A stretch of DNA of 64,000 nucleotides from contig NZ_OY762929.1 of assembly GCF_963666675.1 (NCBI RefSeq), positions 5,924,001-5,988,000 on the forward strand. Reading direction: 5' to 3'. Each line of letters begins with the position of its first letter. The first letter of the stretch is position 1. This document shows, in pieces, positions 27,545-35,485 of this stretch. A model generated the notes under the pieces. That model worked only from the letters and a program-made list of their open reading frames with translations, did no database searches and was not told where the DNA came from. Position numbers and translations under genes: made by a program. This stretch comes from an uncultured Desulfobacter sp. Its GTDB lineage: Bacteria; Desulfobacterota; Desulfobacteria; Desulfobacterales; Desulfobacteraceae.

Positions 27545-27904
27545 TTAAATCATTTTATAAATTCCACGGCTGACCCGTTTTATTTTTTCTATTTTATCCA
27601 GTCTGAAAATTATATTTCTCAGTTTCTTATCGTCAAATCCCGTGGCCGCTTTTATGGTCTTGAAATTGGTGCCTTCGGGATGGTTTCCGATGATACTGAG
27701 CACAATGGAAGATGCACTTTTTTTCCGGGGCGGCCGGTCTTTATTTTTCTGCCTGCTTGACGGATGGTTCTGATAAATCAACTGTTCTAGCTTGTCAAGC
27801 CTTTTATGAATATTAGCAATATCTTCTTTGGTTGGAATATCCAGACGATGGAGAAGCATTTTTATAAAGTTCTCCCAATTGTTACTGAATTCTGTCGGTT
27901 CCAT
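27545..27904 (-). CDS. Small phasin-like/winged-helix protein, unknown role
   Basis: A 119-residue protein in two parts. The N-terminal helix region (NNWENFIKMLLHRLDIPTKE, then DIANIHKRLDKLEQLI) resembles phasin/poly-hydroxyalkanoate granule regulator coiled coils, in which VPTKED-type turns are typical. A basic Lys/Arg linker (about 52-66) follows. The C-terminal half (SIVLSIIGNHPEGTNFKTIKA to the end) looks like a winged helix. The combination would suit a DNA- or granule-binding regulator, but no PHA genes are in the window and the assignment is tentative. It stands alone, divergent from ksgA across a 401-base spacer. Confidence 0.7.
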   Translation of the reverse strand: MEPTEFSNNWENFIKMLLHRLDIPTKEDIANIHKRLDKLEQLIYQNHPSSRQKNKDRPPRKKSASSIVLSIIGNHPEGTNFKTIKAATGFDDKKLRNIIFRLDKIEKIKRVSRGIYKMI

Positions 27905-28305
27905 ATCTTAAATCCTTCTTAATACTTAGGTTTTACCGCATCTTAATTTAAAAACCACAAAAGATTTGGTAGATCCTGTTTGACGCCCACCTATTAATTT
28001 AGTTATAGTAATTTTCTTTAGGTGTAATAGTGTACTTCAACTCACTTTTTTAATGTGATATATTGAAAATTACTTCTTAAATCTATCAAAGTCAAGTAGG
28101 GCACCCCTAAATAAGTAAAAAAATATCTAAATAGAAGATGTTAAAATTTATGGAAATTAATAAAAATCTGTGATTTACTATTATTGTCTTGAAAGTTTCA
28201 AAGGAAAACCACTACTGTTAATCTTTTATTCTTTTTCCAAGGCCAAGTTATGACATATGGCGTTCGGAAGATAAACAGCTTAAGAAATGGAGATCAAAAA
28301 GGAGC
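27905..28305. other. AT-rich spacer upstream of ksgA
   Basis: This divergent spacer is strongly AT-rich and presumably contains promoters for both flanking genes. I see no convincing RNA, repeat or gene in it. Confidence 0.5.
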
Positions 28306-29157
28306 ATGACGCATCCTGGTGAGTTATTAAAGAAAAACGGGTTATATGCCGGAAAGGAGCTGGGGCAGAATTTTTTGTCCAACCCGGCCACAGCCCAGAT
28401 GATTGTGGATAGAACCTGCGTTGATAAAGAGACCACCGTGCTTGAAATCGGTCCTGGATTAGGGGCGATCACCCTGCCTTTGGCACGGGCCTGCAAGCAG
28501 CTTACGGCAGTTGAAAAAGACCGCCGTATTATTCCTTTGCTTGAACAGGAACTGGCCGATGAAGGAATCAGCAATGTTAAGATTATCAATCAAAACATTT
28601 TAAAAACAGATATCCGGGAAATTGCAGGGGCAAAGAAACTGGTGGTGATCGGGAATCTGCCATACAATATTTCCTCCCAGATCCTTTTTCAGCTGGTTAC
28701 AATCCGACAGGTTGTGACACGCGCATTTCTTATGTTTCAAAAGGAACTTGCCCAACGACTTCTTGCCTCCCCCGGAACCAAGGACTATTCACGGCTTGCT
28801 GCGGTGGTTCAATATGCCGCAAACATCAGCCGGGTTGCGGATATCGGGCCCAACAACTTTTTTCCCAGACCGGATGTAGACTCCACGGTTCTGCGCTTTG
28901 ATTTTTTTGAAACCCAAGGCATGGGACAGGCGGACGAAACCTTGATGTTCGGTGTAATAAAAGCCGCATTTTCCAAGCGTAGAAAAACCCTTCACAATGC
29001 CATGTCCGGCGGCGAAATGGGCTTAACCAAACAAATTGTCGGGGTTGCCCTTGAAAACGCCGGCATTGACCCCTCACGGCGGGCTGAAACCCTGAGCATC
29101 CAGGAATTTATAGATCTATCAAAGGCGGTGGGAAACGTGATCACCGATAAATCATGA
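28306..29157 (+). CDS. ksgA: 16S rRNA dimethyladenosine transferase
   Basis: KsgA (RsmA) methylates two adjacent adenosines near the 3' end of 16S rRNA late in small-subunit assembly. The 283-residue length is typical. Diagnostic stretches are GQNFLSNPATAQMIVD, the SAM-binding VLEIGPGLGAIT, the acidic ELTAVEKD-like strand (QLTAVEKDRR) and the catalytic NLPYNISSQIL. A C-terminal FFPRPDVDSTVLR-type segment also matches the family. AAAAGGAG precedes the start. The stop overlaps the start of a degenerate HD-GYP gene by four bases (ATGA), implying translational coupling. Confidence 0.97.
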   Translation: MTHPGELLKKNGLYAGKELGQNFLSNPATAQMIVDRTCVDKETTVLEIGPGLGAITLPLARACKQLTAVEKDRRIIPLLEQELADEGISNVKIINQNILKTDIREIAGAKKLVVIGNLPYNISSQILFQLVTIRQVVTRAFLMFQKELAQRLLASPGTKDYSRLAAVVQYAANISRVADIGPNNFFPRPDVDSTVLRFDFFETQGMGQADETLMFGVIKAAFSKRRKTLHNAMSGGEMGLTKQIVGVALENAGIDPSRRAETLSIQEFIDLSKAVGNVITDKS

Positions 29158-30563
29158 TTGAAGCAAGAATATCCATAGATAAGCTGATCGAGGTTGTCCG
29201 CCAGGGCGGCCGGGTTAAAACCGGGGTGGATGTGTACGACAGCAACGGCACCCTGCTTTTAGCCAAAGATGTCATGGTGGATAAAACAAAGCCGCTTAAA
29301 ATCGTTCGAAACAACGGTCTTCGGCATGTGCCGGTGGCAAGTAACGGCGGTGTTTATGACGCATCCGGCAACAAAATTAACATGAAATCCGCCAAGATGC
29401 CCAATATTTTGTCCGATTCATTTTTAGATTCCGAACCCGTCAAAACCCAGAACGTAACCGAACGGCTCAAAGAGATCCTGGAACTGCGAAGGTTTGCCGA
29501 ATCCATAAGCATCAAAGCCCAGGCTATCATAAAAAATGCCGTGAACCAGATCCGGGAGACAAAGGGTGAGTTTGATGTGGATGCCGTATCAGCCCAGGCA
29601 TCAGAACTTGCATCATTTGCAAAACAGGAACTTCACCCCTTTGCCTATGCACCCAGGGAGTGGTTTTTCTATGATGACTATTTTTACAACCATGCCACCA
29701 ATGTCTGCGCCCTGGGCTCCCAGGTCCTGCACCGGTTCAACAAGGCCTTTTCAACAATAATGGAAAAATCGCTTTGGGCCTCACCAACCCTTGCGGGCAA
29801 TGAGAAGTCGGGCATGTTTTCCTATTACTACCCGGAAGAGATAAACGAGATGACCTTTGGTCTGTTCATCTATGATCTGGGAAAATCCATGGTGCCCGAA
29901 GATCTTTTGAATAAAACATCAACACTGAACAAAGATGAAATCGAACTGCTGCGCCGGCATGCCCATGATTTCGGGTTTACGGTCATAGAAAAGAACCATC
30001 TGGGCAGTACCGTGCTCAGTAACATGATTCGGCATCATCATGGCCCTTTGTATGAAGGAGAACCCGGGTGTTATCCTGAGGGACTCGAATACGGAAACAT
30101 GCCGCCCTATGTCAGAATATGCAAACTGATGGACATCTATGACGCCATGATTTCCAAACGCAGTTACCAGGACGCCGTTAACCAGGTTGCTGCCGTCACC
30201 GGCCTGTTTCGCAGCTATGTGCACAAAGATCCCATCCTGCAATTCATTCTCCATGCGTTTGTCAAAACCGTTGGTCTCTATCCGCCGGGCAGCATCGTGT
30301 TTCTTAAAAGCGGACAACTGGCCTATGTACTTGAAAACGAAGGCCCCCTTGTGCTTCCCTTCACAGATAAAAACCAGGTCCCCTTGAAATCCAGACCGGA
30401 TCCGTTTAACGCCGGAAAACAAACAGGTGTGCTCGCCATTGACAGTGACAGAAGCCTCAGGCAGCCCAAAAAAATATGGGACTGCCTGCCTGCATTTATC
30501 AGAGAGATCGCCCTGCCCAAGGATCAGGTGGCGGCGGCCGTCGCTGCGATTTCAACCATATAA
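29154..30563 (+). CDS. Degenerate HD-GYP domain protein coupled to ksgA
   Basis: A 469-residue protein with an N-terminal domain (about 1-60) like those preceding HD-GYP phosphodiesterases, and a central HD-GYP domain. The usual HD metal motif reads FIYDLGKSMVP (His replaced by Tyr), and the GYP motif reads GCYPEGL. The HHHGPLYEGE, RICKLMDIYDAM and SKRSYQDAV segments keep the fold. HD-GYP enzymes break cyclic di-GMP; loss of the HD His suggests weakened or altered catalysis, perhaps a nucleotide-sensing role. A C-terminal PilZ-like or unassigned region follows (about 370-469). It overlaps ksgA by four bases, an unexpected pairing with ribosome assembly. Confidence 0.82.
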   Translation: MIEARISIDKLIEVVRQGGRVKTGVDVYDSNGTLLLAKDVMVDKTKPLKIVRNNGLRHVPVASNGGVYDASGNKINMKSAKMPNILSDSFLDSEPVKTQNVTERLKEILELRRFAESISIKAQAIIKNAVNQIRETKGEFDVDAVSAQASELASFAKQELHPFAYAPREWFFYDDYFYNHATNVCALGSQVLHRFNKAFSTIMEKSLWASPTLAGNEKSGMFSYYYPEEINEMTFGLFIYDLGKSMVPEDLLNKTSTLNKDEIELLRRHAHDFGFTVIEKNHLGSTVLSNMIRHHHGPLYEGEPGCYPEGLEYGNMPPYVRICKLMDIYDAMISKRSYQDAVNQVAAVTGLFRSYVHKDPILQFILHAFVKTVGLYPPGSIVFLKSGQLAYVLENEGPLVLPFTDKNQVPLKSRPDPFNAGKQTGVLAIDSDRSLRQPKKIWDCLPAFIREIALPKDQVAAAVAAISTI

Positions 30564-30595
30564 ATCATTTTCAATAACCCATGTTTGGATGGGCG

Positions 30596-31540
30596 TTAGG
30601 GCTTAAAGAGCGCAGATACACTTTCTCCAGTATGAATATGCTTAATAGCCCGGGCAAAAAGCGGTGCCACGGACAAAGATTTAAGCTGAGAAAACTGTTT
30701 TTTTGCAGGAATATGAACCGTGTTGGCAACCACGATCCCGGATACAATGGTTTGACTTAGATTTTCCACCGCCTGACCGCAAAGCACAGGGTGGGTTGCA
30801 CCCACATAAATATTGCCGGCTCCTGCACGCTTCAAGGTTTCAATGGTACTCACCAGGGTTCCCCCTGTGGATATCTCATCGTCGAAGACGATGGCATCCA
30901 GCCCTTCTACATTTCCCACGACCAGTCCCTGCTTCACATTGGAATCGCTGAGACGGCGTTTGTCTATAATGGCAAGGGAGGTATCCAGACGATTGGCAAA
31001 CCGGCCGGCCCTTTTAGCCCCGCCTGCATCCGTGGCCACCACCACGACCTTTGACAGATCCAAAAGTTCTGCAAAATAATCACAGATTGTGGGCATGAAT
31101 GTTAAATGATCAACGGGAATACTGAAAAATCCATGCACGGCATCGGCGTGCAGATCCATGGTCAGTACCCGGTCTGCCCCGGCAGTTTTTAAAAGATCTG
31201 CCACAAGGCGTGCAGCAATGGAAATTCTTGGTGCATCTTTTTTATCCGAGCGTGCATATGAGTAGTAGGGAATAACAGCGGTAATTCGCTTTGCAGATGC
31301 GCTGCGCAATGCATCTATGGTAATCATCAACTCCATAAGGTGATCACTGACAGGCGCAGTTAAAGACTGTACGACAAAAACATCTTTTTCCCTGACGCTT
31401 TCCTTAATCTGAACAAATAAATTGTCGTTTGAAAATCGGGATGTTTCCATGGGACTCAAAGGAATTCCGATATGCTCACAGATTGCCGTTGCAAGATCCT
31501 GATTGGATCCACCGGAAAATACTTTTAAATTTTCTGTCAT
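30596..31540 (-). CDS. prs: Ribose-phosphate pyrophosphokinase
   Basis: Prs makes PRPP from ribose 5-phosphate and ATP, feeding purine, pyrimidine, histidine and tryptophan synthesis. The 314-residue chain has the PRPP-synthase hallmarks: N-terminal KVFSGGSNQDLA, the flexible ATP-binding loop PYYSYARSDKK, the MDLHADAVHGFF region and the PRPP-binding loop IVFDDEISTGGTL. It converges with the HD-GYP gene, only 32 bases apart. The prs product directly supplies PurF, encoded at 38688-40142, and indirectly the pyrimidine route begun by CarAB. Confidence 0.97.
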   Translation of the reverse strand: MTENLKVFSGGSNQDLATAICEHIGIPLSPMETSRFSNDNLFVQIKESVREKDVFVVQSLTAPVSDHLMELMITIDALRSASAKRITAVIPYYSYARSDKKDAPRISIAARLVADLLKTAGADRVLTMDLHADAVHGFFSIPVDHLTFMPTICDYFAELLDLSKVVVVATDAGGAKRAGRFANRLDTSLAIIDKRRLSDSNVKQGLVVGNVEGLDAIVFDDEISTGGTLVSTIETLKRAGAGNIYVGATHPVLCGQAVENLSQTIVSGIVVANTVHIPAKKQFSQLKSLSVAPLFARAIKHIHTGESVSALFKP

Positions 31541-31655
31541 TTTAATTTTCCTGAAGGGAGTTTTAATTCGCGCTTTTTTAATACCAGTTTATAGGCAAAG
31601 AAACAAGGGAATGAAAATAAGACACAGGTGTCTGTTTCTTTGTTACAGTGTGGAT

Positions 31656-31716
31656 ATATTAAATATTAATTTAAAAGAAATAATAGTAATAATAATCAGG
31701 ATTCAAATGTTTATAA
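31656..31716 (+). repeat. 61-bp direct repeat, copy 1 (in prs-argP spacer)
   Basis: The first 40 bases (ATATTAAATATTAATTT...TAGTAATAATAA) recur at 34014-34053 with one mismatch, and the last 12 (AAATGTTTATAA) recur at the same spacing. The copies face the same way and are 2358 bases apart, bracketing argP and argO. The surrounding prs-argP spacer (31541-31973) is AT-rich and holds no gene I can support. Confidence 0.82.
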
Positions 31717-31973
31717 TTGGCATAAAGTATCAATATCATAGAATATTTTTTTGTGATCTTTTGTTTGAAATATGGAACAAAAAATATTGAAAAAGACAAG
31801 GTATTGAACGTCTGTTGTGTGAAGGTACAGAACCCGGGCTTTTTGAACATTTTATTATCAAAATTGGATATTCGCTCTGATCCCTTTTTAAATTAGATAT
31901 TTCCAGTTATAAGAATTTTTTTTTTGATCCGTTTTAAAACAGCGTGTTGATAACCTTGAATACGGTTCGTAAT

Positions 31974-32888
31974 TTAAGGATGCAGATCTGGATTGATGAA
32001 GGTATTGAGGTTTTTACCGCCCTGGTCCAGCAGGGCCTGGGTGAAGGATTCAATCAAAGGCGATTTTAAATTCCAGCAATGCCAGAAGAGCTGGATATCA
32101 ATTGTCAGACCGGCAATCAGGGGGATTAAAATGCCTTTTTCCATCAGGTGACCGCCTTGGGCCAGTGGCACCACACCGTATCCAAGACCCATGGCAATAA
32201 AATCCACAAAGGTTTCAGACGAGGGCACATAGGTCGCAGGTATATCTTTTGGCACGGTAGGAAAGACAATCTTAAGCGCTTTATCGTGCAATTCATCCTT
32301 TTGGTTAAAAACTATGGCCGGTGCCTTTGATAACGCTTCAAGGGTTACTCCCCGGGGAAACCAGCGACGGGCGAAATCCTTGGTACATAACAATTGGTAC
32401 GTCATGGTGCCAATTTCAAAAATTCGACACCCCTGAATGGCCCGGTCAAGGATACTGATGCAACCGCACACGGTTCCATTTTTTAAAAGTTTATGCGTCT
32501 GTTCCTGATCGTCCACCCGAATGTCCAGCAAAATTTTTCCATCTTTCAGCATGGGCGCAACAGCTTTAGGAAACCATGTGGCCAGACTATCGGCATTGAC
32601 CCCCACGGACAGGGTTACAGGTTTTCCATCCCACCCAAAGGCTGTCCGGTTTGCCAAATCCTCTTCCAGGTGCCTGACCTGTAAATAATGGGCAAGAAAC
32701 CATTTACCGGCATCTGTGACGGCTGGGGGCACCGAGCGGGTCAGCAAGATCTGTCCGGCCTGCTCTTCAAGTTGTCTGACCCGCTGTGATACCGCAGACT
32801 GGGTCAGGCACATCCGTGCCGCCGCCTTTTCAAACCCGCCCTGCCGAACAACTTCGGCCATCGCCTCTATAAGCTTATAATCATACAT
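31974..32888 (-). CDS. argP: LysR-family regulator, ArgP/LysG-like
   Basis: A 304-residue LysR protein, divergent from the LysE-family exporter gene as in known argP-argO or lysG-lysE pairs. The N-terminal helix-turn-helix reads VVRQGGFEKAAARMCLTQSA and VSQRVRQLEEQAGQ. The effector domain has the ArgP-like stretches SVGVNADSLATWFPKAVAP, VDDQEQTHKLLKNGTVCGC and WFPRGVTLEALSKAPA. The divergently encoded exporter is the expected target, with lysine, arginine or a similar basic amino acid as effector. The gene symbol rests on family resemblance plus gene pairing; the exact effector is inferred. Confidence 0.87.
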   Translation of the reverse strand: MYDYKLIEAMAEVVRQGGFEKAAARMCLTQSAVSQRVRQLEEQAGQILLTRSVPPAVTDAGKWFLAHYLQVRHLEEDLANRTAFGWDGKPVTLSVGVNADSLATWFPKAVAPMLKDGKILLDIRVDDQEQTHKLLKNGTVCGCISILDRAIQGCRIFEIGTMTYQLLCTKDFARRWFPRGVTLEALSKAPAIVFNQKDELHDKALKIVFPTVPKDIPATYVPSSETFVDFIAMGLGYGVVPLAQGGHLMEKGILIPLIAGLTIDIQLFWHCWNLKSPLIESFTQALLDQGGKNLNTFINPDLHP

Positions 32889-33007
32889 GAAATATTATTA
32901 GTAAAATTTATTTATAATTAAAACAATTAATTTTACTTAATATATATCCTGGTGTTATTTCATGTCACCGGTTTTATTAATGATTCGATTAAAAGGAAAA
33001 TGAAGAT
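32889..33007. promoter_or_regulatory. argP-argO divergent promoter region with inverted repeat
   Basis: The spacer between the two divergent genes contains AGTAAAAT (32900-32907) facing ATTTTACT (32930-32937), a dyad that could be a LysR-type binding site. The argO ribosome site AAAGGAAAATGAAG lies just before its ATG. Confidence 0.5.
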
Positions 33008-33622
33008 ATGATGACACCCTTTTTCCAGGGCCTTGGCACAGGGGGCGGCCTTATTGTGGCCATTGGTGCGCAAAACGCATTTATACTTTCCCAGGGCATC
33101 CGCAAAAATCATCCCCTGATCATTGCTGCAATCTGTATCTTCTGTGATGTCCTGTTTATTACACTGGGGGTTGCAGGTATCGGCGCTGCCGTTTCAAGGT
33201 CGGTTCTGTTGTCACGGCTGACGGCCTGGGGCGGTACGATATTTTTATTTTTATACGGATTTCAGGCGTTCAGATCGGCCATGGGGAACAAAAGCCTTAA
33301 TGCGGCGGATCAGGGCCATATGTCCCTTAGGACGGTTATTATATCAACATTGGCCGTTACCCTTCTCAATCCCCATTTCTACCTTGACACGGTTGTATTG
33401 ATCGGGAGTATCGCAAGCCGATTTCCCCACGGCCAAAGATTTTATTTCTGGGCGGGAAGCGTCACGGCTTCTACCCTGTGGTTCATCAGTCTGAGTATTG
33501 GGGCAAGGCTATTTGCACCCGTATTCAAAAATCCATTGGCCTGGCGAATTCTTGATGCTGTTATCGGTTTAACCCTGTGGAGTATTGCATTCTCCCTGAC
33601 CCGGTATGCCATGACTTTATAA
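33008..33622 (+). CDS. argO: LysE/ArgO-family amino-acid exporter
   Basis: A 204-residue inner-membrane exporter with about six hydrophobic segments. The N-terminal GAQNAFILSQGIRKNHPLI segment is the LysE-family signature; the AVTLLNPHFYLDTVVLIGS segment, with the Asn-Pro pair and Asp, is also characteristic. Proteins of this group pump out basic amino acids such as lysine or arginine when their pools rise. Its divergent LysR-type neighbour is the likely regulator. Two repeat structures and no gene fill the 593 bases after it. Confidence 0.9.
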   Translation: MMTPFFQGLGTGGGLIVAIGAQNAFILSQGIRKNHPLIIAAICIFCDVLFITLGVAGIGAAVSRSVLLSRLTAWGGTIFLFLYGFQAFRSAMGNKSLNAADQGHMSLRTVIISTLAVTLLNPHFYLDTVVLIGSIASRFPHGQRFYFWAGSVTASTLWFISLSIGARLFAPVFKNPLAWRILDAVIGLTLWSIAFSLTRYAMTL

Positions 33623-33625
33623 ATA

Positions 33626-33750
33626 GTGTTTGAACAAAAAGTCACCCAGCTGCGGCGTTGCAGAAAAATTAAAAATCCTCACAACCATGAGGTTGCTCCG
33701 GTTTTAAATTTTTCTGCGCCTTGCATCTGGGCAACTTTTCATCCAAACAC
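33626..33750. repeat. 125-bp imperfect inverted repeat after argO
   Basis: Arms starting GTGTTTG (33626) and ending CAAACAC (33750) pair over about 45 bases, including AAAAGT, CCCAG, GCAG/CTGC and an AAAAATT/AATTTTT block, with scattered mismatches. The centre holds CCTCACAACC facing GGTTGC. It begins 4 bases after the argO stop codon and could be a terminator or a palindromic mobile repeat. The rest of the 33623-34215 spacer carries the next two repeats and a hairpin. Confidence 0.75.
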
Positions 33751-33870
33751 GGGGGGGCGTTCAGGCACTAATAATTTTTTGGGTTGCCAAATGCCATGGC
33801 GATGGCTGACAGATTAATTGCCGGACACCGCCCATGAAAAAGTTTTAAAGTCCTGAGAATTTTCCCGGGA

Positions 33871-33970
33871 CTTTCATATAACAGCCACGGGCTGACCTGA
33901 CATATCAGCACTGAAGGACAGCCCACAACGAAGGTTGAAAGAGCTCAGTAACTTACTGAGCCCTTTCATA
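33871..33970 (+). repeat. Structured repeat, copy C
   Basis: Copy C of the three-member element. Stem GGGCTG (33889-33894) pairs with CAGCCC (33919-33924), and the upstream CAGCC can alternatively pair with GGCTG. The second hairpin is strongest here: GCTCAGTAA facing TTACTGAGC around one base (about 33942-33960), flanked by GAAAG and CTTTC. Confidence 0.72.
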
Positions 33971-34013
33971 TAAAACTGATTTAACGAATGATCGAATCTT
34001 TTGAAGTAGGCGT

Positions 34014-34074
34014 ATATTAAATATTAATTTAAAAAAAATAATAGTAATAATAACGAATGCTGAAATGTTTATAA
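34014..34074 (+). repeat. 61-bp direct repeat, copy 2
   Basis: Second copy of the repeat at 31656-31716, in the same orientation: the first 40 bases differ once and the last 12 are identical. It lies in the gene-free spacer between argO and the C-terminal rdgC gene. Confidence 0.82.
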
Positions 34075-34164
34075 CTCTCTTAAGTATTAGATATTATTAT
34101 GGTATTCGTTTGGGTTTAATGTTGATAATTTTGAATAAAAGCGTTTTAAAACCATTCAGATTTG

Positions 34165-34202
34165 AAAGCCTGTTTGTGACGCGTACATAAAGCAGGCTTT
34201 TT
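34165..34202. terminator. Hairpin downstream of the rdgC pair
   Basis: AAAGCCTG (34165-34172) faces CAGGCTTT (34193-34200) with a 20-base loop and T-rich flanks. It follows the end of the minus-strand rdgC-C gene at 34216 and may end that transcript. Confidence 0.5.
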
Positions 34203-34215
34203 AGACAAGTTTTTA

Positions 34216-34746
34216 TCAGGATTGAATCCAATCCCTGATCGCCTTTAAATCCGATGTCTTCCACGCTTCTGATATTCTTTTCTCGATGAATTTTAAAAAC
34301 AGGGTGTCAATAACATTAATAACCTTCGTGATTAAAAAGGTTTTCTCAATAATCATACCCTCAATTTCATCTTCTGATGCAGACGTATCAATGGTTGGTG
34401 TTTTTAAACCGGTGATATTGAAACTTTCACCTTTGATGGAAAATTTATACTCTTCTTCGCCTATTTTGCAGATCAGGTTCATATCAGTGACCCATGCCCC
34501 TTTTTTAAGGGCGGTGGTTCCTTCCTCAAGACCTGCCTGATCCCCTTTAATGGTAATCTTTTCCTTTGATTTATCGCCCAGATTGTTTTCAAGACTGATG
34601 GAATTTCCGATCTCAAATGTTACCGGATCATTTGAACCTGAGAGGGCCGTTACATCCTGGTCCGTTTCAACCAGATACCAGATCCATGTCAAAAATTCGT
34701 TGCCTAAAAAGCCATATTTATTGTAAGCGGTTGCTATATCCAACAT
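34216..34746 (-). CDS. RdgC-like protein, C-terminal half
   Basis: A 176-residue protein that reads like the C-terminal half of RdgC. The LENNLGDKSKEKITIKGDQA region with the following ALKKGAWVTDMNLICKIGEE and YKFSIKGESFNITGLKTP parallels the RdgC stretch in which a strand, a linker helix and KQVTQLALTW-like strands occur. RdgC is a ring-forming DNA-binding protein that limits RecA-mediated recombination. Its start follows the stop of the N-terminal half (34750-35367) after three bases on the same strand. Together they make 381 residues against about 300 for the Escherichia coli protein. The match is at the level of pattern, so the call is moderate. Confidence 0.6.
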   Translation of the reverse strand: MLDIATAYNKYGFLGNEFLTWIWYLVETDQDVTALSGSNDPVTFEIGNSISLENNLGDKSKEKITIKGDQAGLEEGTTALKKGAWVTDMNLICKIGEEEYKFSIKGESFNITGLKTPTIDTSASEDEIEGMIIEKTFLITKVINVIDTLFLKFIEKRISEAWKTSDLKAIRDWIQS

Positions 34747-34749
34747 CGA

Positions 34750-35367
34750 TCATATACCTTTCATATTTAAGGGCGATAACGCCAATATCCTGTCTTTTTT
34801 ATCATTTGAAAAACTGCCCAGCTTTTCCACAATTGTATATGGAAATATTTTGATGGGTTTATGGTCAAAGGATTTGAAAAACAGCGTTTCAAACAGTTCA
34901 TTGGCCGCTTTCTGGGTGGAAAATAAAATTAAATTTTTATTTTCATAGTCCCATAGCACATCATATATGTTGGGAATAAAAGGCGTTTTATGCATCAGAA
35001 TATCGACAACCATCTCTTTGATTTCAGCTTTTTCATTTTTTGAAATAAAGGGTCTGCCGCTCTCTTTCTTTTTTTTCTCCGTTTCAATGGCCATATGTTT
35101 TTGAATCAGTTTGGCCGGAATTGATTTTTTATCAATGCGCAGGGAAAAAGCAAAATAAGTACCGAAGAGAAATGAAGCGGATTCGAAATCCGGATTGTAC
35201 GGGGTCTCAAGGGGGGTCCATCCGGCTGAAATTTCATCGTACTCATTTTCAATTTCAGGGATGGCGTTTTCAATCAGTCCCTGGCGGACACCTTCTGCGG
35301 CACCGTCGGGAAATTCACCGTCAATGTAATAACGGCTGATGGAGTGGGTGGAAGAAATTAAACCCAT
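34750..35367 (-). CDS. RdgC-like protein, N-terminal half
   Basis: A 205-residue protein. It starts MGLISSTHSISRYYIDGEFP and contains AGWTPLETPYNPDF, YFAFSLRIDKKSIPAKLIQKH, a GRPFISKNEKAEIKEMVVDIL helix, TPFIPNIYDVLWDYE and LILFSTQKAANELFETLF. These follow the order of the RdgC N-terminal domain (GW.P-type turn, KILPS-type strand, GR..K.EK helix, W-D strand). It and the downstream partner look like one RdgC divided into two adjacent genes; the three-base gap and separate good starts suggest a stable split rather than a recent frameshift. The partner polypeptide probably completes the DNA-binding ring. Confidence 0.65.
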   Translation of the reverse strand: MGLISSTHSISRYYIDGEFPDGAAEGVRQGLIENAIPEIENEYDEISAGWTPLETPYNPDFESASFLFGTYFAFSLRIDKKSIPAKLIQKHMAIETEKKKKESGRPFISKNEKAEIKEMVVDILMHKTPFIPNIYDVLWDYENKNLILFSTQKAANELFETLFFKSFDHKPIKIFPYTIVEKLGSFSNDKKDRILALSPLNMKGI

Positions 35368-35391
35368 ATAAGGCTCCTTGTTTCATGTTAA

Positions 35392-35429
35392 ACGGCTGTA
35401 TCAAGCCTTTTAAGACTTCCCACAGCCGT
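35392..35429. terminator. Hairpin between acyl-CoA synthetase and rdgC pair
   Basis: ACGGCTGT (35392-35399) faces ACAGCCGT (35422-35429), with a further AAG/CTT pairing inside the loop. On the minus strand it lies after the synthetase stop at 35486 and is followed by a short T run, so it is a plausible terminator for that gene. Confidence 0.45.
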
Positions 35430-35485
35430 CGTGTTGTTGTGTGTAAAAAAAATTATGCAGTCAGGTTATGATTATCAGATACGGA

